From: Halorhabdus salina | Lineage (GTDB): Archaea > Halobacteriota > Halobacteria > Halobacteriales > Haloarculaceae | NCBI RefSeq assembly: GCF_013839425.1 | Contig: NZ_JACDNP010000001.1 | Coordinates: 186,001 to 250,000 of the forward strand | DNA length: 64,000 bases | Direction: 5' to 3' | Shown: piece after piece, positions 27,509 to 36,589 of the stretch | Layout of the letters: each line of letters starts with the position of its first letter | Position numbering within the stretch: position 1 is the first letter of the stretch | Made by a program: the position numbers and the translations under genes | Notes under the pieces: generated by a model | What the model saw: the letters and a program-made list of their open reading frames with translations, nothing else | Databases searched by the model: none | Told to the model about the DNA's origin: nothing

Positions 27509-27520
27509 CCGCGATACTTA
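27509..27520 (+). promoter_or_regulatory. TATA box of the DUF5800 gene
   Basis: cgatacttatattc, centred about 32 bases before the ATG at 27546, in the short divergent gap shared with the bactofilin-like gene. Confidence 0.5.
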
Positions 27521-27545
27521 TATTCGGGAACACGTAGGACCTACC

Positions 27546-27743
27546 ATGACCGCCCTATCCTTCGACGAGCACGGCGTCGACGTCGTCTACGAGGGGACTG
27601 ACTTTCGCTTAGAGAAGCCGTTGATCGAAGACGCCGTCGGCAAGTCCTATCCGGACGTGACCGATCACGAAGTATTACAGCTCGTCGACCCGGAGCCGTC
27701 ACTTTCGGGAGAGCCACAGCGTATCGCGGAGATTATCGACTGA
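27546..27743 (+). CDS. Small conserved haloarchaeal protein (DUF5800-like)
   Basis: 65 residues from the ATG at 27546, chosen from the TATA position; the open frame extends much further upstream without conserved sequence. Acidic, with the pattern LSFDEHGVDVVYEGTDFRLEKPLIEDA...YPDVTDHEVLQLV that I associate with DUF5800. No catalytic motif and no membrane segment. It precedes cheC by 75 bases on the same strand, but a common transcript is not certain. Function unknown. Confidence 0.65.
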   Translation: MTALSFDEHGVDVVYEGTDFRLEKPLIEDAVGKSYPDVTDHEVLQLVDPEPSLSGEPQRIAEIID

Positions 27744-27818
27744 CCGAGACGACGAAATTCCGCAGCCGTCGTGGACCCAACCACTAAGTAGCAGTTGTGA
27801 GTGTCTTGAGACGAATAG

Positions 27819-28457
27819 ATGCCGCTGCTTATCGACGTCAGGAAACTGCGGGTCATCAACCAGTTGATCAAGGCTGGGGCGGAAAACGCGGCAACGTCGC
27901 TCGGGTCGCTGGCAGGAGTCGACGCCACCGTCGAGATCAAGAGCCTCTCGTTCGTCGAACCGCCGGATATCGGGGCTCAGATCGGTAGTGAAGAACTCTA
28001 CAGCGCCAGTATTCGACTCAAAGAACCGCCTTACGGAATCTTTCTGATGACCTTCTACGAGGAGACGGCGTCCGAGATGGCCGAATTGCTGACTGGGACG
28101 ACTGTTGAGGGCGAGTTCAACCAGTTCCAGCAAAGTGCCCTCCAGGAAGTCTGTAACATCCTTACCTCGGGATTCGTCGACGGGATCGCCAATACGCTGG
28201 GGACGACCATCGACATGAGTACGCCGACTCTCAAGGAGGCCTGCGGCGAGGAGATCGCCGAAGAAATGCTCTCACACGTTCGCGTCGACTCGGTTTCGAT
28301 CGTCCTCGACAGCATCGTCGACGTGACGGACCAGGACGAGGAATTCAAGATCCGCCTGTTCTTGATTCCCGATCCCGGCGCGTTCGTCAACCTGCTCGAT
28401 CACCTTTCTGTCGGCGAAATAGACGATGACGATACGGAAGCCGATCCAGTGTTTTGA
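27819..28457 (+). CDS. cheC: CheC-type chemotaxis phosphatase
   Basis: 212 residues. CheC-family proteins dephosphorylate CheY-P and bind CheD in archaeal chemotaxis. One clear active-site signature S-x3-E-x2-N-x22-P is present: Ser106, Glu110, Asn113 and Pro136 (QQSALQEVCN...MSTP). The first half (NQLIKAGAENAATSL) resembles the first CheC motif but lacks its Glu/Asn pair, so only the second site is likely active. It is near a transducer gene (24805-26274); cheA, cheW and cheY are not in the window. Confidence 0.85.
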   Translation: MPLLIDVRKLRVINQLIKAGAENAATSLGSLAGVDATVEIKSLSFVEPPDIGAQIGSEELYSASIRLKEPPYGIFLMTFYEETASEMAELLTGTTVEGEFNQFQQSALQEVCNILTSGFVDGIANTLGTTIDMSTPTLKEACGEEIAEEMLSHVRVDSVSIVLDSIVDVTDQDEEFKIRLFLIPDPGAFVNLLDHLSVGEIDDDDTEADPVF

Positions 28458-28482
28458 AAGGTCGCGACCTCGATGCCCGCCT

Positions 28483-28935
28483 ATGGCACTGACAGACGCC
28501 CTAATCGCCGGATTACACATGACCTTCGCTGCATTGTGGACAGGGAGTGTGTTGTTCGTCACCGTCGCCGTCGTGCCGACCGCACTGGACGGCCGCATCG
28601 ATAGCGAACCGCTCGCGGCTATCGCCGGTCGATTCAAACTGATCACGCGAGCGAGTGTGCTCGTGACGCTGCTGACAGGTGCCCACCAGGCGGCGACAGG
28701 CTACACCGTCGACGGGCTGTTGTCCACGCCACAGGGGCACCTGGTCGTGTCAATGGTCGTGCTGTGGCTGGTCCTGGCTGGCCTCTCTGAGGTGGGGGCG
28801 GCACGGTTGACCGACGGAACCCAGCGACAGAAAGTTCGGACCCCGGCCGCCAACGCGCGACCGTTCTTCCTCGCTGGGTCACTCGTCGCCTTGCTCCTTT
28901 TGCTCAACGCCGGCGCACTGGGCACGCCGCTGTGA
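28483..28935 (+). CDS. Four-helix integral membrane protein (CopD-like)
   Basis: 150 residues from the ATG at 28483. Four hydrophobic segments: about 4-26 (LIAGLHMTFAALWTGSVLF), 50-68, 85-106 and 127-147. His in the first helix (GLHMTF) and in TGAHQAATG could bind haem or metal, as in CopD/DUF2269-like proteins, but this is weak evidence. It begins 25 bases after cheC and could be on the same transcript. No function can be assigned. Confidence 0.65.
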   Translation: MALTDALIAGLHMTFAALWTGSVLFVTVAVVPTALDGRIDSEPLAAIAGRFKLITRASVLVTLLTGAHQAATGYTVDGLLSTPQGHLVVSMVVLWLVLAGLSEVGAARLTDGTQRQKVRTPAANARPFFLAGSLVALLLLLNAGALGTPL

Positions 28936-28984
28936 CGCCGTTGGAAAACGTCTAAATTCGAGAAGAAAACAGACGACAGCGACC

Positions 28985-30556
28985 TCAGATATCCTCGGTC
29001 GGAGCCCCCGGTGCGTTGGTTTTCACGCTCTCGATGGCGTCCCAGGTACCCGATCGGTCCGCATACCCTTCGCCGCTGTCGGCGATGATGTTCCCGTTAC
29101 GGTGGCGGAGTCGCCAGCGCCACTCGCCACCCGCGTCTTCGTAGACTTCGAACGCGGCGGGGGTGACGTCGAGGACATCCGCGTCTGGGGCGTAGTTTTC
29201 GACGCGTTCGACGGCATTCTTCGCCTCACCTCGGTCGGTGTATCCCTCGCCGCTGTCGGCGACGATGCGATCGTTCGTCGACTGGAGGCGCCAACGATAC
29301 TCCCCGGCATTGTCCTCGAAGACCTCGAACGCGAGGGTGTCTAGATCATCTTGTATGCGATCGACCGCCCGACGAGCGTCGTGGTACCGTGAGTACCCCT
29401 CGCCACCGTCGGCGAGGATGTTTCCATTCCGGTGGACTAGCCGCCAGCGCCATTCGCTGGCGGCGTCCTGATAGATCTCGAATGCCGTCGGATCGAATCG
29501 GAGATACTGGGCCGGCCCAACGTACTCCGTGACGCTGTCGATCGCCCGGGTAAGGTTCGACCGTGAGTCATAACCCTCGCCGCCGTCGGCGAGAATGTGC
29601 CCGTTGTCGTGGCGGAGGCGCCAGCGATACTCGCCAGCGTTGTCCTCGTATGCCTCGAACGTGGCCTGACTCTCGCGGTCTTCGACGGGTTCGAACGGCT
29701 CGTCTTCCGGCGGAAGTTCCGCTTCCTCGGCAATGAGCGTGACAGCCGCGCCATGTGCGTCCCGACGAATGCTAGCGATGCCATTTTGGGCATTGTGTTT
29801 TTGGGTATATCCCTCGCCCGACGTTGCTGTAATGTTCCCGTTGCGATGGCGTAGCCGCCAGCGCCACTCGCCGCCCGCATCCGCATAGAGTTCGAATCGG
29901 GCTTGACTCTCCCGTAGCGTTCGGAGTTGTCCGGCCAGATCCGCTTCGTCAGCAGTGGTGTCCGAAAGCTCCGCACGGAGTGTGTCCAGTTCCCGAGCGA
30001 GGTCCGCCTCGTCGGCTTTGGCGTCCGCAATGGCCGCCCGCAAGTCGCCAATAACCGATGCCAAATCGGTCTCGTCGGCGATCGTATCGGCGAGTTGGTC
30101 CTGAAGCTTCGAGACTTCTTCCTCAGCACGCGTGGTGAGTAGCGGCGCAAAGACACCTCCGAACGTCATCAAGAGCAACCCGAGCGCATAGACGACGATA
30201 ATCGGACTCGACTGTGGTCGCCAGTTGTCCGGATACGCGACGAGAAACCAAATGATCCCCGCGATGGTCGCCAGCACGCCGACAAACACCAACAGGGAAC
30301 TATACTCCCGGAGTGGCAACCGGATTATCGATCCGGCGAGCAGCAACGACAGCCCCAGCGCGGCAGTGACGACCGCCCAGCCGCGGATTGCACTGGCTGG
30401 TTCGCTCGGGATCAATAACAGAATGCCCAGGATGCCAAGCAACGTCCCGAGGACGAATATCCAGTATCCCATCACTTCGTCCTCAGTGGATGGGTCGCCG
30501 ATCCGCTCGCGGTACCACGTGACGAGCAAGTCGTTCGCCGATGAATCAGTTGCCAT
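28985..30556 (-). CDS. Four-TM membrane protein with coiled coil and five DUF1508 (HVO_2922-type) repeats
   Basis: 523 residues from the ATG at 30556 (an upstream GTG/ATG adds five residues). Order: four membrane helices (about 31-50, 59-79, 88-108, 118-140), a coiled coil with repeating ADEADLA heptads (143-218), then five copies of the DUF1508/YegP-like beta-beta-alpha domain at about 221-266, 300-345, 359-402, 410-452 and 469-512. Each repeat reads FE-x-Y/F-x-D-(A/N)-x-x-E-(W/Y)-RWRL...SGEGY. DUF1508 proteins usually have one or two copies and no membrane anchor. The soluble part is predicted to be cytoplasmic. Function unknown; possibly a membrane-linked stress or scaffold protein. Confidence 0.85.
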   Translation of the reverse strand: MATDSSANDLLVTWYRERIGDPSTEDEVMGYWIFVLGTLLGILGILLLIPSEPASAIRGWAVVTAALGLSLLLAGSIIRLPLREYSSLLVFVGVLATIAGIIWFLVAYPDNWRPQSSPIIVVYALGLLLMTFGGVFAPLLTTRAEEEVSKLQDQLADTIADETDLASVIGDLRAAIADAKADEADLARELDTLRAELSDTTADEADLAGQLRTLRESQARFELYADAGGEWRWRLRHRNGNITATSGEGYTQKHNAQNGIASIRRDAHGAAVTLIAEEAELPPEDEPFEPVEDRESQATFEAYEDNAGEYRWRLRHDNGHILADGGEGYDSRSNLTRAIDSVTEYVGPAQYLRFDPTAFEIYQDAASEWRWRLVHRNGNILADGGEGYSRYHDARRAVDRIQDDLDTLAFEVFEDNAGEYRWRLQSTNDRIVADSGEGYTDRGEAKNAVERVENYAPDADVLDVTPAAFEVYEDAGGEWRWRLRHRNGNIIADSGEGYADRSGTWDAIESVKTNAPGAPTEDI

Positions 30557-30772
30557 AGTATGTACGTTCACTTATACAGACAGACAATACTTATAGATTG
30601 GTGCAGATATGTTCGAAAATCCACTCCACGGTCATAAGATCGGCCAAGAGACAGTATTGCCAATATGTATGACAACGCGCTATTACATAGACAAGTTACT
30701 CCATTGAGGCGTACGATCATCAGACAGTCCCGATCACGGCATCACCCGTTCCCAGAACGTCAGCGGTCGAAA

Positions 30773-31687
30773 TCAGTCGTCTTCGAAGAGATCCGTCGAG
30801 AGATAGCGCTCGCCAGTGTCCGGGAGGACCGTCGCGACGACCGCGTCGTCGGGGTATCCCTCAGCCACACGCTTTGCAGCGTGGGCGGCCGCGCCGGAAG
30901 AGATCCCAACCGCGAGTCCTTCCTCACTGGCGAGTCGACGTGCCTCAGCGAGTGAATCCTCGCGTTCGACAGTGACGACCTCGTCGAGGAGTTCGGTCCG
31001 GAGGATTTCGGGGACGAATCCGGCCCCGATTCCCTGGATTCCGTGACTCCCCGGCTCGCCACCGGAGAGTACAGCCGAATCGGCCGGTTCGATCCCGACG
31101 ATGTCCACGTCGGCCTCGACGTCCTCGGTGAGGTACTCAGCGACGCCCGTGATCGTCCCGCCCGTGCCGATCCCGGCGACGAAGGCGTCGAGCCTGCCAT
31201 CTGTGTCGGCCCACAGTTCCGGACCCGTCGTCTCGCGATGTGCGCCCGGATTGGCCGGGTTCTCGAACTGCTGAGGGATGAACGTGTCCCCGTATTCCGC
31301 GGCAAGTTCCTCGGCCCGCTCGATAGCACCGTTCATCCCACCGTCGGCGTCGGTGAGTTCGAGCTCCGCTCCGAGGCCGGCGAGCAGTTGCCGGCGCTCC
31401 TCACTCATCGATTCCGGCATGGCGAGTACGAGATCGTATCCTTTGGCCGCACAGACACTGGCGAGTCCGATTCCAGTGTTTCCACTGGTCGGTTCGATGA
31501 CGACCGTGTCGTCAGTGATCTCGCCCGCGTCCTCGGCGGCTTCGATCATCGACCGACCGATCCGATCTTTGACTGAATACGGATTGAACGATTCAACTTT
31601 GGCGAGAACTGTGGTCCCGGAGCCGTCGTCGAGGCGAAGCAACGGCGTCTCGCCTATCAATGCAGTGACGTCGTCTACGACGTTCAT
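30773..31687 (-). CDS. cysK: Cysteine synthase (O-acetylserine sulfhydrylase family)
   Basis: 304 residues from the ATG at 31687; ttaaatac lies about 31 bases upstream, so the longer open frame is not used. PLP enzyme: Lys40 in [10 protein letters not shown] is the Schiff-base residue, TSGNTG (67-72) binds substrate carboxylate, and [10 protein letters not shown] binds PLP phosphate; the [13 protein letters not shown] segment is also typical. Makes cysteine from O-acetylserine and sulfide. An HTH_10 regulator gene lies just upstream on the same strand. Confidence 0.93.
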   Translation of the reverse strand: MNVVDDVTALIGETPLLRLDDGSGTTVLAKVESFNPYSVKDRIGRSMIEAAEDAGEITDDTVVIEPTSGNTGIGLASVCAAKGYDLVLAMPESMSEERRQLLAGLGAELELTDADGGMNGAIERAEELAAEYGDTFIPQQFENPANPGAHRETTGPELWADTDGRLDAFVAGIGTGGTITGVAEYLTEDVEADVDIVGIEPADSAVLSGGEPGSHGIQGIGAGFVPEILRTELLDEVVTVEREDSLAEARRLASEEGLAVGISSGAAAHAAKRVAEGYPDDAVVATVLPDTGERYLSTDLFEDD

Positions 31688-31808
31688 CGTAGTCGTTAGT
31701 TTTGCAGATCCGTATTTAAGGTCAGCCGAAACTCCCAGCAGGCGGGAATCCACGTCGCGAAAACAGTACCACGCGAAGCAATGAGACACGTCGAACCAGC
31801 GTCGGGAG

Positions 31809-32438
31809 TTACAGTTCGGCGACCAGTTCGTCCATCAACTTCGACTGGGCGGCCGCGAGATGCTCGGTGAACGTCGAGGAATCGATCCCCAGTTCGTCAG
31901 CGACGTCGGTCGCGTTTGCCTCGCGGGGATACGAGAAGTAGCCCATCCGGTAGGCCGTTTCGAGGACTTCTTGCTGGCGGTCAGTCAACCGGTTGCGGTT
32001 GATCGGCACGACGTCAGCACTGCCTTCCTCGTCGCTTTCGACCTGCAGAAGATACCGAATCCGGACTGAGCCGTATCGTTCCCGGAGATCAGTCACCAGA
32101 TCACGGAGATCCTGGATCTCTGTGAGATGTAGCGAGAGGATAAGCGAACCATCCTGGGCACGGATCTCCGAAATGGGGTGGTTACTCTCCTCGACGAACT
32201 CACAGACACAATCGAGTGGCTCGTGACTGAACCGATAGACGCTGGCCGATCGGTACTCGAACAGTTGCGAGAGGCGATCGTCAGAGAGTCCCATCTCGCC
32301 GCTCGCGGTAAACTCCTCGGTAATTGCGTCCCCGTCTTGCCCCGCCCGTGAAACCGACGTGAGAGGTCCCTCCGCTCGCTCGGAGAATTCAGCGACCGGA
32401 CAGGTCTCTGGTGAGAGGACCTCAACTTCGGCGCGCAT
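31809..32438 (-). CDS. HTH_10 (Bat-type) transcriptional regulator
   Basis: 209 residues from the ATG at 32438 (an in-frame ATG at 32447 adds three residues and fits the upstream TATA slightly better). The C-terminal domain from [18 protein letters not shown] to the end ([10 protein letters not shown]) is the PF04967 helix-turn-helix found in haloarchaeal Bat-like regulators. The N-terminal part is a small alpha/beta sensor region with two Cys near residue 75 ([10 protein letters not shown]) and one in ETCPVAEF. It lies 121 bases upstream of cysK in the same direction; the cysteines and position suggest it may control sulfur metabolism, which is inference. Confidence 0.85.
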   Translation of the reverse strand: MRAEVEVLSPETCPVAEFSERAEGPLTSVSRAGQDGDAITEEFTASGEMGLSDDRLSQLFEYRSASVYRFSHEPLDCVCEFVEESNHPISEIRAQDGSLILSLHLTEIQDLRDLVTDLRERYGSVRIRYLLQVESDEEGSADVVPINRNRLTDRQQEVLETAYRMGYFSYPREANATDVADELGIDSSTFTEHLAAAQSKLMDELVAEL

Positions 32439-32643
32439 TCCCGGCATCAGTACTTCTAGATCTGTTCGGACAGGACATAACCGAACGGGTCATTCCCATC
32501 GACTGAAAACGGTGTCAGAGGCCCGTAAAGAGGCAATATCGACCGATTGTCTGTGTCGGCCCGCTTCGCGACCGGGAGTTCGAGATGGCGATCGACCGGA
32601 CAAATGGAAAAGAACTTGCCACGGGGGCCGCGAAACCCAGGGT

Positions 32644-33612
32644 ATGAAAGCCGTGGTACTCGCCGGCGGGTATGCGACGCGACTGTGGCCAGTAACCCGA
32701 AATCGACCGAAAATGTTGCTCCCGATCGGGGAGACAACCGTCATCGACCGGATTCTCGAAGAGTTGGAGTCCGACGACCGGATCAACGACGTGTTCGTTA
32801 GTACCAACGAGCGCTTCGCGGACGATTTCCTCGATCACATCGCAGCGACGGACCTCCAGAAACCGACGCTTTCGGTCGAGGAGACGGTCGAAGAGGACGA
32901 GAAATTCGGCGTGATTGGCGCGCTCGCCCAGCTGGTCGAGCGGGAAGGCCTCGAAGGCGAAGACCTCCTGGTCGTCGCCGGAGACAACCTGATTAGCTTC
33001 GATCTGAGTGAGTTCCTCGACACCTTCGAGCAGCGCGAACAGCCGACGCTTGCAGCCTACGACGTTGGCTCCCGCGAGCGAGCCAAATCCTACGGGCTGA
33101 TCAACGTCGAAGGCGACCGTGTCGTCGACTTTCAGGAGAAGCCAGACGACCCGGACAGTACGCTCGTCTCGATTGCGTGTTATGCCTTCCCCGCAGAAGA
33201 CGTCCGATTCGAGGAGTACCTCGAGGGCGGCAACAACCCCGACGAGCCCGGCTGGTTCATCGAATGGCTCGTCGACCGTGGTGACGTCTACTCGTTCACG
33301 TTCGACGGGGCCTGGTTCGACATCGGGACGCCCGAAAGCTATCTCGAAGCGATACGATGGACTCTTGAGGGCGACAGCGTCATAGCCGACAGCGCGACCG
33401 TCGAAGATTCGACCATCGGCGAGAACGTCCACGTCCTCCCCGGCGCGACCGTCGAAGACTCGACGGTCTCGAAGTCGATCATCTTCTCTGATGCCACTGT
33501 CAGAGACTGTGAGATCCACGACACGATTATCGATCAGGGGACACACGTCGAGCACCTCGACCTGGCTGGTGCGCTCATCGGCGCTCATACCCAGATCACG
33601 AACGGCGCCTGA
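32644..33612 (+). CDS. NDP-sugar pyrophosphorylase (glucose-1-phosphate thymidylyltransferase-like)
   Basis: 322 residues from the ATG at 32644. Nucleotidyltransferase signature VLAGGYATRLWPVTRNRPKMLLPIG at the N-terminus, GDNL for metal, a central EKPDDPDSTLVSI sugar-binding stretch and WFDIGTPESY. From about 255 on there are left-handed beta-helix turns (SATVEDSTIGENVHVLPGATVEDS), as in archaeal bifunctional-length enzymes. It makes an activated sugar for surface glycans or S-layer glycosylation; the exact sugar and nucleotide cannot be told. It is divergent from the HTH_10 gene. Confidence 0.88.
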   Translation: MKAVVLAGGYATRLWPVTRNRPKMLLPIGETTVIDRILEELESDDRINDVFVSTNERFADDFLDHIAATDLQKPTLSVEETVEEDEKFGVIGALAQLVEREGLEGEDLLVVAGDNLISFDLSEFLDTFEQREQPTLAAYDVGSRERAKSYGLINVEGDRVVDFQEKPDDPDSTLVSIACYAFPAEDVRFEEYLEGGNNPDEPGWFIEWLVDRGDVYSFTFDGAWFDIGTPESYLEAIRWTLEGDSVIADSATVEDSTIGENVHVLPGATVEDSTVSKSIIFSDATVRDCEIHDTIIDQGTHVEHLDLAGALIGAHTQITNGA

Positions 33613-33660
33613 TAACCTCCCGCGTGAGATCGATACGGTTCAAGAGACAACGGCGACTGG

Positions 33661-34380
33661 CTAGGCTAACCTGGCGTCGTCGATCCGGAGATGCCCGCGC
33701 GTTCCGTCCCACACCGTCCCATATTCGAGTTCGATCGCTCGGTCCAGATGTGGCCCATCGGTCACCAGTGTTTCGAACTCGCCACCCTCACCCAGGACGT
33801 GGACGCCATACTCGTCGTTGAGTGCGAGGAGCTCATCGAGTGCAGCCTCGTCGAGTTGTCGACCGAGCCACGACTCGTCCAGTCCGGCAGCGGCGACCTG
33901 GATGATGCGAATCTCGAAGCCAGCATCGAGCATCTCCCTGGCGAGCGTTTCGGGATCACGCTGCCAGAGGGGGGCAAAAAGATCGGCGTCGACTCGCTCA
34001 CAGAGACCCTCGATGCGAGAGGTCTGGAACTCGCTTTCGACCGCCCCGGCGACGACTCCCGCGACCCCATCGGGCAGTTCGGCATCGAGTTCACGGACGG
34101 CTGCTTCGAGTGGTTCGAGTTCGGCATTACCTTGCTCGGAGACATCAGTAGCGTCCTCGGCTTCGAAGGCATCCGGGTAGATGTCGACCAGCGGAATACC
34201 GACGCTATCCGCAGCCAGAGTGGCCAGATCCGTCGCCGGAACGTGATACATGTAGGAGTCGCCCTGCGGGTGGACCGTCAGGAGTCGCTCGACTGGGATA
34301 TCCTCCGTGAGTGCCTGATAGAGCGCCCACGAGGAATCCTTGCCGCCCGAAAAGAGACTAAGCCACGCGCCGTTAGTCAT
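33661..34380 (-). CDS. dph6: Diphthine--ammonia ligase (Dph6 family)
   Basis: 239 residues. Last step of diphthamide formation on elongation factor 2: ATP-dependent amidation of diphthine. PP-loop SGGKDSSWALY near the N-terminus, HPQGDSYMYH, AGAVESEFQTSR and the family-specific GEGGEFETLV near the C-terminus. The length matches archaeal Dph6. It is convergent with the nucleotidyltransferase gene, which ends 48 bases away. Confidence 0.9.
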   Translation of the reverse strand: MTNGAWLSLFSGGKDSSWALYQALTEDIPVERLLTVHPQGDSYMYHVPATDLATLAADSVGIPLVDIYPDAFEAEDATDVSEQGNAELEPLEAAVRELDAELPDGVAGVVAGAVESEFQTSRIEGLCERVDADLFAPLWQRDPETLAREMLDAGFEIRIIQVAAAGLDESWLGRQLDEAALDELLALNDEYGVHVLGEGGEFETLVTDGPHLDRAIELEYGTVWDGTRGHLRIDDARLA

Positions 34381-34705
34381 ACACCAGCGTCGCGCGCGGC
34401 CGGGTATAGACTTGCCGGTCGGGGTTGCTTATCGGTGGACTGTGATCGTCACCGCGCCACTCCAACACTCCGAAACGTGCCGAGTGCCGCCGGGCGATTC
34501 AGAGACCAGCCGCCCGTTGTCGGCCTCGAGGGGCGGATCGCACCCGTTTGCCCCGCAGGCCGGCGTGAGTGATTCAATCATACCAGAAATTCGAGTGCCG
34601 ATCATCAATAAGGCGGGCCAACCCAGTGGCGAAAGTGAGAGTACAGGCCGGCAGTGGATTTGGGATAGATTGCCAACTGCCCCAAACGCTGGGTACGTAA
34701 AGGCT

Positions 34706-36589
34706 ATGCCCGCGGCGTTCCCCGTATATAGTATGTTGCGCGAGTGGCGTGCGGGGACAGTCGAGCCGGGCGGCGATAGCCCCGTGCCTGACGACTGGCT
34801 CACCGTCGATGTCCCGGGCAAGCCTGCCGAATTCACCGGCGCTGACGCGGTGGCTTATCAGACGACGTTTCCAGACCCCCGTGGAGACGAAGACGAGCAC
34901 GCACTGTTGGTACTCGAAGGCGTCTACGCACACGCACGGGTATGGCTCAACGACTCGTTTCTGGGCGAACACGACGCCTACTTCGAACCCTGCCGGCTCC
35001 GACTCGATGCGGATCTTCACGCTGAAAACGAACTGATCGTCGAGTGTCGGCGGCCGGACGACCGGTTTGGTGGAAGCTACGAGAGCGACCGCGTCCCGGA
35101 TTCGAAGTCCGTCCCTGGCATCTGGTGGGGTGCCGACGTCGAAACCTACGGTGACAGCCGGATTCTGGATCTGTCGGCGCGCCCACGGATCGACGACGAG
35201 GGCGCTCGCTTCGAAGTCCGGACGACGGTACTGGCCGAACGGGCACTCGAGGACAGCGTGACGTTCTCGGTCAAGCCAGAAGGCAGTCGCCGCGGGCGCG
35301 GGATGATGCAACGAACTGCCGTCGAGGCCGCACCCGGCGAGCGAACGACCGTCGAGCACACGATCGACATTCGCGATCCGGCGCTGTGGTGGCCTCACGA
35401 ATTCGGCGACCAGTCCAGATACGTCCTCCGGGCAAAGCTCGGCGACGACGAGCGGACAGTCACGACTGGACTGTGTTCGGTCGAGTACGACGAGGACGGA
35501 CTAGCTGTCAACGGCGTCCCAGTGACCGCCCGCGGCGTCAACCTGCTCGTTGCCGATCCCGCAGATGTACAGCACGCCGTCGATCTCAATGCGACGGTCG
35601 TTCGGGCACAGGCACACGTCCCCAGTCCGGAGGTCTACGAAGCAGCCGACGAGGCCGGCGTCCTCGTCTGGCAGGACCTGCCGTTGACCGGCCCAGGACC
35701 GTTCGACGTCGAACGCGGCCGGGATATAGCGACACGACTTGTCGCCACCAACGAACACCATCCGAGTCTGGCTGCCGTCGGTGTCCACGACGATCCCACC
35801 TCGCTGGCCGAGGACAGCCTCGGATCTGGCGTGATTGATCGACTCCGGCTCCGTTGGCGGCTGTGGCGAAGCGAGTACGATCGCGATGGGGCGGACGCTG
35901 TCGCCGGCGCAGTCCCCGACTGGCTGGTGACGTTCCCCGTGATCGGCCAACCGGGTATCGACGCAGATGCGACGACTCTCTTCCCAGGTTGGGAATACGG
36001 CGCGGCAACGGACGCCGACTGGTTACTCGATCGGTATCCCGCGATCGGTGACGTCGTCGCCGATTACGGGGCTGGGTCGCTCGGGAGTGCCGAGGCCGGC
36101 GAAGACATCCCCGGATTCGACCACGAACGCCACAATCAACGGGTGGACGGCGACCGAGACGCTTCCCGAGCATATCAGAGCGATGTACTCAAAACCGTCA
36201 CTGAATCCCTCCGCCTCCACGACGCAGACCTGTTGATCGCCAGCGGGTTACGGGACGTAGCCGGCGCTGGGATGGGGGTCATCGCTGACGACGGGGAACC
36301 AAAAGCAGGATACGACGCCCTCAAAACGGCATTCGAGCCGCTGCAAGCGATAATGGACGCACCGACGGCTGGCACCGAAACAGAGCTGCTCGTTCGCAAC
36401 GATCTACCCGAGGGTGTCTCGGGCCGCGTAGCCTGGGAGACTGGTGACGTCAGCGGCGACGAAGAATTTGCTGTCGAAGGAAACGAAATGACGACGATCG
36501 AATCGGTCACGGTCCCGTCGGACGCAACGCGGATCGCTGTCTCTCTGGCCACCCCTGAGCGATCCGTGTCGAATACGTATCGCTTATAA
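34706..36589 (+). CDS. Glycoside hydrolase family 2-like protein with altered catalytic residues
   Basis: 627 residues from the ATG at 34706; the ATG at 34733 (MLREWRAG) is equally possible, and the long upstream open frame is not protein-like. Order: sugar-binding jelly roll (about 11-165, VLEGVYAHARVWLND), immunoglobulin-like domain (166-260) and a TIM-barrel part (265-540). In GH2 enzymes the acid/base Glu sits in HPS-x6-GNE; here residues 352-363 read HPSLAAVGVHDD. The nucleophile Glu of the SE(F/Y)G motif corresponds to VADYG (Asp454). Both catalytic Glu thus appear to be Asp. No signal peptide. Either a changed chemistry or a non-catalytic sugar-binding protein. Confidence 0.72.
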   Translation: MPAAFPVYSMLREWRAGTVEPGGDSPVPDDWLTVDVPGKPAEFTGADAVAYQTTFPDPRGDEDEHALLVLEGVYAHARVWLNDSFLGEHDAYFEPCRLRLDADLHAENELIVECRRPDDRFGGSYESDRVPDSKSVPGIWWGADVETYGDSRILDLSARPRIDDEGARFEVRTTVLAERALEDSVTFSVKPEGSRRGRGMMQRTAVEAAPGERTTVEHTIDIRDPALWWPHEFGDQSRYVLRAKLGDDERTVTTGLCSVEYDEDGLAVNGVPVTARGVNLLVADPADVQHAVDLNATVVRAQAHVPSPEVYEAADEAGVLVWQDLPLTGPGPFDVERGRDIATRLVATNEHHPSLAAVGVHDDPTSLAEDSLGSGVIDRLRLRWRLWRSEYDRDGADAVAGAVPDWLVTFPVIGQPGIDADATTLFPGWEYGAATDADWLLDRYPAIGDVVADYGAGSLGSAEAGEDIPGFDHERHNQRVDGDRDASRAYQSDVLKTVTESLRLHDADLLIASGLRDVAGAGMGVIADDGEPKAGYDALKTAFEPLQAIMDAPTAGTETELLVRNDLPEGVSGRVAWETGDVSGDEEFAVEGNEMTTIESVTVPSDATRIAVSLATPERSVSNTYRL

